Shown here piece after piece: positions 36,691-47,363 of a stretch of DNA of 64,000 nucleotides; positions within the stretch are counted from its first letter, which is position 1, and every line of letters starts with the position of its first letter. The stretch is taken from NCBI GenBank assembly GCA_965153455.1, contig OZ234493.1, positions 13,568,213-13,632,212 on the forward strand, in the 5' to 3' direction. The notes under the pieces are model-generated. The model did not search any database, had not been told where the DNA came from, and worked only from the letters and a program-made list of their open reading frames with translations. This DNA comes from Sphagnum compactum (lineage: Eukaryota; Bryophyta; Sphagnopsida; Sphagnales). The position numbers were made by a program, and so were the translations under genes.

Positions 36691-37578
36691 ATACCCACAA
36701 GGTGTTCCCGGGTGTCACCGGAAAAAAACACAAGAATTAGAATTTTGAAAAAACATAATGCCCATAAATGCGGGTATTATATTTTTCAAAATGCCCGGAC
36801 TTCACACATGCAAAATTATGCATGACAATTATGCATGATAACGGGCCTTTGTCATACACTAGAAAAATACAACAAGCTCTTCATGCCCTCCCATTTGCCC
36901 CCCTTACAAGCTCCACGACAATGTGCCTAGGGTATATTGCCCCTTTGCTTTTAACCCACCTGGGCACATTAAAAAAAAATGTAACTACAATCAAAATGTC
37001 ATTGGGTTTTGAGCCCATGAGGGGTCTTTTTGATTTTGATGGGATATTGATAGAGTGTCCACTTATAACCAAAGAGAGAGAGAGAGATGGGATCATGCCC
37101 TTATCTTGAGTCATACAACAACCAAATGATTTGGCAACCAAACAAAAAGGAAAGCTTAATTGTTGACTTATTGGCCATGTTTGATTTGTGAATTTAAAAT
37201 CACTACTCCAACTACTACTACATTGTTGTTGTTGGTATGGTGTTGTTGAAAGGAATATATTATAGACTCTTATAATGATGTATGGAACAACATTTCAAGT
37301 AATTATTCATACAATTTGTTTTGGTCCGCTACCATTCGTTGTGAATATCTTGTCAAGTGTAGAAGCCTAATTGTTTGGAGGAGGTAATCTTGTGTACCCT
37401 ACATCATCATCATCATCATCAAAATTGCAACAATTCAAAAAATCTCACAACTTGTCATTATGCAAGCAATAACACAAAAAAAGAAAAAACTTAGCAATCT
37501 TGTGTGCTCTTGCATCATAAAACATTGATAGTTCCAAAACCCACAAACTTGTTTCTACAAGTAATGAAAAAACACTTA
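36691..37578. other. AT-rich intergenic DNA, no gene
   Basis: Short frames (for example 36768-37109 on + and 36881-37141 on -) have no family resemblance. A (CAT)n run occurs near 37404. Nothing else is supported. Confidence 0.5.
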
Positions 37579-38459
37579 TTATATCATTGGTCTACGTGAT
37601 GATATCCACAACCACTCTACCCCAATCTTGGTATCGGAGTTGATGAACATTGGTGCATGCTTGAGCATACTTGGCACTATCACAAACCTACAACACTCAT
37701 TCCAACACACCCCACATCTTTGTTTGTCCATTGTGCAAATGACAAATTCCAAGCTTCTAATTTCAATCTTGAAAATCATAAGCGAAAGCAATCTTAGAGG
37801 GGAATCTTTGCGTGATTCACACACTACAACTAAAATGTGGTTATTACTTTTCCATTTGCATGAAAGAATTGTGCACAAATTCTAATTATGATTCAAAGAG
37901 TATGCATACCTCACTTTCCTTCCTCGAACGAAAAGTTGTGATAGATTACAAATCTTACGTTTCTATTCACACCCCATTTACCACAAATCCCTCATGAACC
38001 TACATTCAATTAACTTGAAGAAATTGCACATTGTTGCCTTCCTCCTCCTTACTTGTGTAGAAATGATAGTTAAACATGACACAAAAATGTTGGTGTAAGG
38101 AAAATGACAAGGGAGATGCAATTTAATAATACTTTTGTTGTTGCAGTTACGGATTCAAGTTGGCAATTCCAATTATCTTCACTTTCGACAAGATTGCCAC
38201 AATAAACATCTCCATTTTTCAATTCCATTGTGACAACATGCCCCTCAGCCTCTTGCAATAACTTCACTGGCATCTCTTGTTTTTTATTCAACTTGTCTTC
38301 ACCGTTTGCCATTGTTGCCTTCTCTCCTTCATTGTCTTCCTTTGATTCTAATGCCAACTTAATCTTCCTCATTTCTCTTGTCAACATCTCATTCCTCATC
38401 ACCGAGTTCCTCATTGTCATCATCTTGCCTTCTCTGGGGTCTAGAGAAATTGTGCCCAT
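37579..38459 (-). CDS. Divergent SmD3-like (LSm fold) protein, three exons
   Basis: Exons 38459-38133, 37953-37910 and 37687-37579 have GT..AG borders and compatible phases. They encode 159 residues, or 110 from the internal ATG at 38312. SmD3 is a core snRNP ring protein. Matches are MPVKLLQEAEGHVVTMELKNG, YCGNLVESEDNWNCQLESVTATTK (Sm1), then LSQLFVRGRKVRF (Sm2 start, about three residues shorter than the family) and VIVPSMLKHAPMF. The C-terminal basic/RG tail is replaced by about 22 unrelated residues. The first ATG adds an acidic, lysine-rich extension with no SmD3 counterpart, so 38312 may be the true start. Frame and splice signals survive, yet the deletion, lost tail and divergence point to a decaying or neofunctionalised copy. 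Exon 2 rests on 14 codons and is the weakest part. Confidence 0.68.
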
Positions 38460-38995
38460 CTAGCACCATGAACTTTGGAATTCTCTCATCTATATTGTTT
38501 CATGGCAAAGAAGACACAATCTTACAATTTTTTCAAACTATCAAAATTGCTTTCTCTTAAATTACACATCATGTGGGGAATCCAAATCAAAGTAATAGAA
38601 ATTACTTTTGCAGTGCCCATGGGCATTGACCATGACTAGCTTGAGGATCTCAATCTTAGCTCAAACTTCAAGCCAGTGGAATGGAAAATCATCAAGTTGA
38701 AGCTTTGCTGCCTTAATTCTCTAGGATAATTCAAAGCCATAACTACATTTCAAGAGGATCTGGTAACTGGAAACAGTGATGAATGACCATAGGAGTACCA
38801 TGGATTGGATGCCATTCATCAACATTCTATTCTTTGTAGACAATCACTGACTAAGATCTCATGATCTCTTGAGGGAACCAATCCTCCAGGTTGAGATCCA
38901 AGGGAAGTTTTGCTTTCAAATCCCCAGTTTTCAGGTTATTAGCTCATGTCATTATTTGTAGAAATTTTCTCTGAGAATTATACCTGATTTCAGCT

Positions 38996-41900
38996 GAAAC
39001 ATACATGGATTTTGCACAGGGGAAAACTAGTTGGGCACCTGGGATGATGGAGCCATACAACAGTCAGTGTCCTTGCGTGTGGTTAGACTCCAAACTGGGG
39101 ATTCTTCTTGTTTGCAATGTGTGTGAGCATCGTTTACTGAATCTGAGTTCTGGGTGTTGGAGAACTTGTCAGCATGGTGGAGGAGGAATAGGTTATTGAG
39201 GCTTGACAATTGCGTGAACTTCACTTTCCAATCTCCTAATTCTCTCTTCAATCTTCGGTTGCTGTGCTGAAGCTGAGCCTGGCTCCTCCACAGCCAGGAA
39301 TGAACACCAAAAAAATCATGAGGTCCAACCCTCTGAAATGCAGCTCCTGAGAATAACATCAGCTTCAATTGTCATCTGTATCATCAAATTAATTAAGGAA
39401 AGTTGCAGAATTGCATACCAGCTCTGTCAGAAGCTGAGCTTTCTCTGCCCCTAGCAAAGCTCTTACCTGCAGGGAATATATGGAGCAAATAAACTCTTGA
39501 TCTAACAAAGTTGAATTATCACAAACCACCATCAGATTCTCATTCAGCACTTGAGGCAACCGGATCAGGTGTGAAGCTTACACAATACAAGAGGATTGTG
39601 AGTTCGACAGAGGACCAAACTGAGAATGACATGGCATACAATAGATATTCCTGACATGAGCTTCTTGTGCCAACAATTCAGAATTCAAATTCCTGCACAA
39701 AGCTAATCATGTTCAGGTGTACAAATGTTGACAACATCTTAACCTTGTGTAACTCATAATCATAGTGGGCTGTGGTGGTCGACATTTCTTGACCTTGAAG
39801 ACTTCTCACCTGAAATGGGGAGCAAACGAAATGGTGTTTCACATGAGCCAATTATCACAGATGTGGATTATGTAGATACAGATTGCAAGCTTTTAAAGAC
39901 TACAAATGCACTTCAAACTTGCTGTGCAAGTACATAGTAAGAGCATCTTCAGCAGTGCTCAGTATGTGACCCTGGAAAAATATTTCTCACATCCAAGTTT
40001 TTAGTTATAATTTACTTGATTTTCCAAACCCACCCATAAAACTAAAACTGGGACTGCAAATAGGTGGGAGACTACTAATAGCAACCCACCGGGACCAATC
40101 AAACTATCTAGCCAATCAACAGCAGGTGTTAGGCTTTGCTGTGCCTTTTACCATCCTCAGCAAACTGCACAAAAATGCTGGGTCAAAACCATTTTGCTTC
40201 AGGAGCTAAACTGGCATGTTTTGGCTTTTCTTCATCCAATTTTAACTTCCAGGGTCACATATTGGGCACTGGTCGAGTTGCTCTAAGAATGAGAAAACTG
40301 GGTACTACCTGTTGCTCGAAAATCTCAATCTGGAGGATCAAGTCTTTCATCTTTGATACTTCTTTTTCTAGTTTCTTCTCAGAATTCCGCATTGTGATTT
40401 TGCTGATTTCATTCACCTTCTTCAGTTCCATATTCTGACTCCCTCTCTCTTTCGCTACTGCCTGCAGTACAGGAAGATACAGAGTTTAATGGCATGTGTA
40501 CAGCAACAGTAATATTGAGCCAAAGTTTGTTCTAAGCAGCCTTGAGGTGGTGGAGATCAATATGAAGGAGGAGTTGGTTCATGGAAAAAATTCTGGAACC
40601 TTCATCATTTTGTGCTTCTTTTGCAGCAAAGCAAGTTCCGCTTGATGGATCTTCTCTGATTCTTCAAGCTTACTTGACTGCTGCTCCAGATTTTGGGTCT
40701 GAATCAATTCCACTCATGAAAAGAAGTAATTACTGTAATATCATGCCTGACGAGTGCAGGCTTATGACAAAGCATTGCTAATTCTGCATATTTTACATCC
40801 ATGATTTTAAGTGCTGTCCTAGAGGTTGAAAAAATTCAAGGTGTAAGTGACAAATATGCAGCTTTGTTTTGTATGGGCATTCTTCGCACTCACCAGTTTC
40901 TGAGATTCTGTCAAGTCTTGAATTTTTGTCCTGCTCGCCTCCTGCAGCAGCAGCAGCAAGTGCGGTGATCAATTTTTATCATTCAGTGCTTCATCCTCTT
41001 CAGTAGTATTCAACCCACAATGCATTTCATGAGATCCAAGTACCTCATAAAGCATCCGAGTCTCTGCTGTGCTTCAAGATTGAGATGCTTGATCTCTTCC
41101 CATTGTACTTTTCTTAACGCACGTGTCTCCCTCCTCACCTGTATCCAATGTTCTGAGGCTTGATAGATCCTCTTGCAATTAAAAAATAATAAAATCTAGT
41201 GTCCTCCTCAGCGTCTTAAAACCGTGACCAGTAGACATACAAAATAGACCACACAACATAACACATTTGGGTATCATCAGTTCTGACCTCACCAAGCTCC
41301 ATGGTAGCTTCCCAAGCTGCTGCAACAGCCTGTGCCGCCTGAGCAGCATGCTTCTGTACCTCTCTTGTAGCTGCTGTTGCTATCCTTCCCCTGACTACAT
41401 CCATGTTGTCGTACCCACTTTTCACAATAGATGCTGCAAGAATTCAACAGCAAAAAGAATCCACATTTATTGGTTTATTATGTAGGCTTTTTGTAGTGAA
41501 GAAATCTCTGTGGAAGAAATCTTTTTTCCAGGTAAATTGAACAAGTTCAAAATTGTGATGAAACTCATAATTTGGGAGCTGGAAATGGATTCAAGATCCT
41601 ACAACTGCAGTCCAAAGCAAAAAAAAGGGCTGAAGGGAAAAAGGGAGTAAGTATGTACACAATGTCAGTAAATGCTCCAGCTCTTGCACACATGAAAGGA
41701 GACCTGCAGCTGCAGCTTCCACATTCCCCACTTATGCACGCAAAGAATCGGTCTCTCTGTGTGCCTCTTCCCGCACCCTGGCACCATGACCCAAGGACAC
41801 TACCATAATCAAGAGAATAAGAAGCAAGGCCAAAGCTTTGCACAATACTATGACATGCACAAAAAGGGTGAATTACTACTACCATAATATCCTGCTCCTT

Positions 41901-42330
41901 TCTTTGCATTCCTCCACATGGGGCAAAACCTCGGCAGACCCATACATACCCGTGACAGAAGAAGGGAAGGTGGATCACACCTTTCAGATGCCCTCAATGC
42001 AACTTGAAACTCTGACAGTCTTTGATGAAGATCACCAGAAGAAGTGGATTGCTGATACTTCATAGCAACACAATGTTCTTCAACGAGGAGGTCTTGCTGA
42101 TCCTCATGTCTCCTCCTGGAGCTTAATATGTTGTCACCACCACAGTTCACCACTGTTGAGCCTGATGATGTATATTCACTGGAGCTTCCAGGCCAGAACT
42201 GAGGAAGAACTCCTCCTCCTGGTGATGATGGCAAGACAGAAGGCGGAGACACATCCTCCTTGATTTCTCTCTCCACATCATAAGCAATGTTGCCAGCTTT
42301 GTGGGATGATGATGGTTCTGCAACAACTTC
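38996..42330 (-). CDS. Multi-exon coiled-coil protein, family not recognised (approximate model)
   Basis: A series of minus-strand blocks with splice-like borders encodes coiled coil. The 5' block (about 42330-41981) has EREIKEDVSPP and ends RLSEFQVALRAS. Then come 41777-41740 or 41777-41704 (REEAHRETDSL), 41433-41288 (YDNMDVVRGRIATAATREVQ, an alanine-rich helix, TMELGE), 41138-41044 (VRRETRALRKVQWEEIKHL), about 40957-40895 (TKIQDLTESQKL), about 40700-40595 (KLEESEKIHQAELALLQKKH), about 40460-40312 (MELKKVNEISKITMRNSEKK), and small exons near 39808-39770, 39690-39660 and 39466-39427. The 3' block is near 39290-39190 (LQHSNRRLKRELGDWKVK). Start codon, several borders and stop are not fixed: the block upstream of 42330 lacks an in-frame ATG, and one phase (41044 to 40957) does not fit. 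No catalytic domain is seen, so it is probably structural or cytoskeletal. Confidence 0.5.
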
Positions 42331-43296
42331 TTCACATGAACTATGATCAAATCACACATGCAACTGAAAGATGAAGTTCATAAGGTGCCTCTTCGGGTTG
42401 TCTTCCATTTTCCTCTATATGCAGCAGCTCAGTGTTCTTGAGGTTTAAATTCCAATCTTGAAACTTTGGTCACTACGCACAAAAATCCCTTCCCCCCCCA
42501 ACCCACGAATTGTGAAAAGAGCTTGGGGGCTTGCTTTGTGCATCATGACCATGGATGCTCTGCTGCATACATATTATGTCTGAATCAAGATTGCTCAACC
42601 TTGACTTGTCGTCTATACTGGATGCAAAAGTTGGACACAGGCAGCATAGTCTTTGTAGTGTGCTACATGCACCTTCTTATTCTTTTCTTCTTCATCTTCT
42701 TATTCTTTTAAATGCTTCTGTGCATTGCTTCTATTCTTCCCCATTGCTGGACCTTGGAGCTCTTCCACAACAAGCCAACATTAGAAAATCTTGCTTTCTC
42801 TAACAAGAGGACATGAGATCAATTAGCTCCATCCATGAGCCTGTGCAGCTCACAGATGTAGTGTGGGGGGGGGGGGAGATGTACAAATTAGCTCCAGAAG
42901 AAAATCAAACCAACCCAAAACTTCAGTTTCAGCTTCTCTCTCTCAAAGACCCATTTTGCCTTGTGCTTTTTTTTCTTCATTCCCAAACTCCCATTTTTCA
43001 CAGTGTTCCAGCTTACAAATGATGATATGAGAAAGCTCAGAGAGAGAGGGAAAAAAAATCCAAGCTATCCAAAAATTTAGTCAACTTCTTTGTACACTCG
43101 TTTCTCTCAAGCTGAACGAATTTCTCATCTTCAAATTTGTTTTTTGCAGCGGCGCTTCCTGGATTTCCTTCTTGGTTGCATCTTTACAAGTCTGGCACCC
43201 TAAAAAGCTTTCAAAACAAGATCATCATCAACTCACCTCCAAATTCCAGCAGGATACAACTAGCAGCTTCTCCCCCCATCAAGATTCTTTCTTGAT

Positions 43297-43331
<35 letters not shown>

Positions 43332-44254
43332 CTCTCTCTCTCACCAAAGAAGACTTTGCATACCTCCTGCTGTAAAGTATAACAACCCATCAGCCATTTC
43401 TCTTCAGTTCTTGCACATGGAGGGGGGGAAAGTTCAAAGCTTTTATAGCAAAAGTTTTGGCCAGAAAAGACAAGAACTCTTTGGAAACAAAAACTCTTGT
43501 GCTGAAGATCAAGGAAAAATAGAAGGAAATCCTTTTGAAAAAAAGACCTTGCAAAGTTTGCTCTTCTCTCAGTAAGAAGATCATTGTGAAGAAGAACCAC
43601 CACCACCACCACCACCACCACCATCACCCACCAAAACAAAGCTCTCCTCAACTAGAATTCCAACTTTGCTCTGGAGTAGCACAAATTCCTTGATTTGGGT
43701 GGCACACAAAAACACTAAAATCTTTGCTCCAAATCTCCTGACCAAATTTTCAGGGGAATTTTTTTTGTTCCCCCTTTCTTGTTTGTTGGCCTTGCCTACT
43801 ACCAAGGCCCTTAAGGATATTGTGTTTAGGTTCATTATAGAGTAAAGTAGCTTAAGGGATTTTGACCCCCCTTAGTTAATATACTAAGGTCTATTTTTAT
43901 ATTATATGAGGATTTTTGAAACATGATCTTTTGGCTTGTGTGTTAAAACTTGAGATTAGTTATTATAGAGTTACTAGTGGGTACCCGTGACCTTCGGACA
44001 CTCTGAAGTCCCCCGGTTTCTTTAAACCGAGACACACACAAAGGCGCAAAGCAGCTAATTTTATTTTTAGTTTATTTATTTTTTGTGGTGAAAATCCATT
44101 GAAAAGTCCCCCATGAAAACATACATGGTGAAGCGAGCGTTTTCAGACTTGTTGTAGAAGACAGAGTTATAGAAACAGTGTCAAACTGGCTAAATTTACA
44201 GCAATATTCCTTCCATCAGAAGTGCTTTCCAATTTGCAATTCAAGAAATTTCTT
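42331..44254 (-). promoter_or_regulatory. Leader/upstream region of the coiled-coil gene, with CT and CCA microsatellites
   Basis: Contains a G-run near 42866-42876, a (CT)n tract at 43300-43341 and a (CCA)n tract near 43598-43630. Plant 5' UTRs often carry CT tracts. Antisense frames with poly-valine or RE repeats arise from these microsatellites. From 43860 to 44254 nothing else is recognisable. Confidence 0.35.
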
Positions 44255-44370
44255 CAATGCACCTTGGCTGTAATGAGCTCACATTGCGACCCCTTTCCAG
44301 ACGCCAGAACTCCAGAAATCATAATCCTCAGGGCCTCCATTCTTGCCTGCCGAGGCTTAAACCAATTTCG
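44255..44370 (-). pseudogene. Orphan exon of a chloroplast-type adenylate kinase
   Basis: After an 18-T tract and TTTTAG acceptor, the frame reads to MEALRIMISGVLASGKGSQC and ELITAK. The P-loop GVLASGKG is intact and the block matches the start of chloroplast adenylate kinases (family form IMISGAPASGKGTQCELI). The exon may end at AAG|GTGCAT (44284), since read-through meets TGA three codons on. The downstream exons (YGLVHIS, NMP-binding, lid) are not found on this strand in the remaining space before the next gene, so this is a fragment and not a working kinase. Confidence 0.7.
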
Positions 44371-45024
44371 CTAAAAAAAAAAAAAAAAAAACCAATAAGT
44401 CGAAATAGAGCATGAATAATTGATGACAACATGTTATTATGATGTTGCAACAACAGCAGCGCTTTGAAATCTTGTTAACAAAAAACTCGAATTGAATTTT
44501 CTTTAAATTTTAAAAAAAAAGTGATTATGAAATGACCCACCTTTGTGATGAAGTTGTTTGGAAACACTGAAAAATCCTCACACTGAAATCCTGACAAAAG
44601 CCTCAGAACTTCAAACCTTTCATAAAGTACATGCAAAGCATGTTGAGAAAGAATTTCCAAGTTCTCTAATGGCATCTTCCAGGAATTCCAAGCAAAGATT
44701 GCCTTCTAGAAACAAAATAGCAAGCCTATTGTCCACATCCGGAATGTCCATACCGACAGACTCGAATCATTCGTATTGGGAACCGTTAGTCTCACTTGTT
44801 CCACTGGCGACTCGTCCACGTTCCCACCCTGTTCCAATGCTTTCAGTCCTTCCAGTCCCTCCCCCGGACTGCACAAAACCAAAACCCACATCAATCCATC
44901 TTCTTCTTCTTCTTCTTGTTTTTCTTTGTCTTCTTTGTCTTCTTCTTGGCATCCCCCACTTTCCACAACAATCACAACAAAGGTGCAAATGGGTGTGACT
45001 GGCAGCAGTCAAGGAAAGACATAC
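44371..45024 (-). other. Space between two gene fragments, with an unassigned exon-like block
   Basis: Minus-strand 44675-44541 encodes a plausible exon (ALHVLYERFEVLRLLSGF, ending NNFITK before GTGGGT) that I cannot assign. Upstream of it lies a TTC-rich tract (44900-44950). No ABC1 kinase core sequence is found here. Confidence 0.3.
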
Positions 45025-45623
45025 CCAGACTGGTAGCAGCAATGGGGTCCCGGTCAAATCGATCAAATATCACATCTACTGGTTGGCCAAGCTCTGTCTC
45101 TATGATTCTCACAACTGTCTCTGACTCAAATGGCGGCACTTGATCCTTCTCACAGGAAAAACAAACATCCAACCTTCAGCAAAAATAAAAAATTATTCCT
45201 AAATCTCTCCTCCCTGATGAAGAGGAAGAAAAAGATCATGAAAAGAAAGATCATGTGGAGCAGCTGCAAAAAGACCATGAAGAGAACAACCATGCAGAGC
45301 TGCAAAGAAGAGCCTGAAAAGAAAGATCATGCAGAGCTGCAGAAATATTGTGAAGAGAAAGATGGTCATGTAGGGAAGCAGAAAAGATCATGGAGAGAGA
45401 TCATGAGCTGCTGCTGCTGCTGCTACTGCAAAAAGATTGCAATTTGTACTATTGACCTGCAGCTCTGCCAATTCATCGACATACTCCTGAGCAAGAATGT
45501 CAACATGAGTGGAGAATTGTTGCCCAATTTTGATGAAAGTTGGCCCCAATCGCAGCAACCCTTCCTTCACCCATTTCGCAAGTCTCTTCCTCTTCTCCTT
45601 TTTGTTCAGCTCTGTCATACCAC
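45025..45623 (-). pseudogene. Two exons of an ABC1-family atypical kinase (ABC1K7/8-like), truncated
   Basis: Exon 45623-45457 encodes RLAKWVKEGLLRLGPTFIKI, GQQFSTHVDILAQEYVDELAELQ. Exon 45145-45025 encodes [41 protein letters not shown] and ends at a GTATGT donor in phase 1. This is the N-terminal part of the ABC1K (AarF/UbiB-like) domain, closest to plastid ABC1K8/OSA1-type proteins, including the KxGQ region and the start of the A-rich loop. The next expected exon (QVHRA..., catalytic core) is not seen before 44000, and no transit peptide exon is identifiable upstream because the frame enters a minisatellite. Splice signals are good, so this looks like a recent truncation or a captured fragment. 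A gene continuing through a very long intron past other genes is unlikely. Confidence 0.78.
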
Positions 45624-45639
45624 CTGCAAAACAACCTAC

Positions 45640-45812
45640 AACCAAACTCTCCTCCTCCACCAATCTGCTGCTGCTGTTGCTAATCCAAACTCTCCTCCTC
45701 CACCAATCTGTCGCTGCTGTTGCTAATCCAAACTTCTCCTCCTCCACCAATCTGTTGCTGCTGTTGCTAATCCAAACTTCTCCTCCTCCTCCAATCTGCT
45801 GCTGCTGCCATT
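45640..45812. repeat. ~43-bp minisatellite, about four units
   Basis: Units of CTCCTCCTCCACCAATCTG, a CTG-rich middle and TTGCTAATCCAAACT repeat about four times, the last one partial. It lies immediately upstream of the first ABC1K-like exon on the gene strand. Confidence 0.85.
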
Positions 45813-47363
45813 CGTCCTCCTCCTCTTCCATCATCTTCTTCTTCTTTCGGGATGAAGAACTTGGATGGATGGATGACGGGACGGATGGATGGAAAGGACG
45901 ACCACCCAAGGATATTATATAAGTAGATAATAATATCTTGAATGATTTTGGTTTTTCTTACAGGATTTCCTTAAGATTATGTTTTTAAGATTATTTGAGT
46001 TTCCATAATTCTTCTTTTGCCTTAAGATACTTCTTAATATTAGTAAATGGCAAGGCCACATGTGACACCCCCTTGTTTGCTTGTTTGTTTGTTTGTTGTG
46101 GAAATCTGATATGGAAGAAGAGTGAAAAGAGCTAAGTTAGTAGTAGTAACTAGTAAGCCTTTTCCTGTGATGAGGAAATGGGGGAAGCAAATGGGCTAAC
46201 TGAACTGAATAACAGACAGATTCCCATAATAACATTATTATTGTTATTATTATTATTATTATTAACACCTATCTACCACTCTATTGTATCTCCACAGTTC
46301 ATTTTTTCCCTACCAATTTTGTTGTTTTTGACCCAAGAAAAAAGGGGAAAATTTTGCAAAATTTGAATTTTGTTGGGGAAAAAATTGCCAAATTTTTAAT
46401 ATCACAAAAATTGAAGAAAAACCCTGATCTTCACTCCATACTAAGGGAGGGGAAACATGCAATCACTTTGTACCATAGTATTAATTAAGTACCCCCCATA
46501 ATAGTAGTAATAATTACAACTAGTGTAGCTTGTGCTGTTTGGCCTAAGTTTTAATTTTTTTAAATTTTCTAATTGTTTCTTTTTTTTGGTGGGTGAATTT
46601 TTGCCACTTGATGACCAAAAAAAAAAAAAGTTTCAGTGCAATTCATACAAAGGATTCATTTTTCATGCAAAAAAATGCACCTCAGTTGACAGATTCCAAG
46701 GAGTTTTTTTTCTTCTGAAATAGCCACATTTAGACAGTGGGTTCCAGCAAGATGCTTAAATTTGTTTAATCTCCTCTCTGACCTGTAGCCAAATTTGGCT
46801 AATTCCTCTTGTGTATGATTGCCAATGTGGGTGTGGTATATCACAAAATTGGAAAAAAAAAGAAATAAACAGAACCCAAATTACAACAATGCTCAAAAAC
46901 GCTTTCCTTCTATAATTGTATCCGAGAATTACCATTAATCCCATTGGGCGAGTAGTAGTTGTTGAATACAAACATCTCTTATTCAATCTACTAGACCATT
47001 TGACAAATTCATATTTTCGTAACAATCCTAAAGAACCAGTGGCAAAATCATTAGAGATTTTTTTTTGAAAAAAAAAGCGGTGGTGATGATGTCTAGAACA
47101 ACTTAAGGAACACATGCAAACATTACAAGAACACCACCGTAAAATTAACCATTCAGAAAGGCACATGGAATGTTAAGACACAAAAGATTACATAGTACAT
47201 GATTCTTCTAACACCCACACCCACACGATTCTTCTAACACCCACCGAGGATTTCAGAAAACAGATTAGTGGAATGGAAGATTGCTCACGCATAGAGTACA
47301 AAACTTCCATCACCCAGTTGAGACATGTCGCAGCGGCATGGCTATCACCCACTTCTCTCAACA
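45813..47363. other. Intergenic DNA, no gene
   Basis: AT-rich with (ATT)n near 46224-46262, GTTT runs near 46075 and poly-A near 46617. Short frames show no family resemblance. The right end may include the 3' UTR of the U-box gene. Confidence 0.5.

Noticed and set aside
43211-43651. 146-codon minus-strand frame with poly-valine and RE repeats
   Set aside because: Produced by CCA and CT microsatellites in the leader of the coiled-coil gene.
44255-44260. TGA soon after the adenylate kinase P-loop as a premature stop
   Set aside because: AAG|GTGCAT just before it is an acceptable splice donor at a natural place in the family, so the stop may be intronic. The exon is called a fragment because later exons are missing, not because of this TGA.
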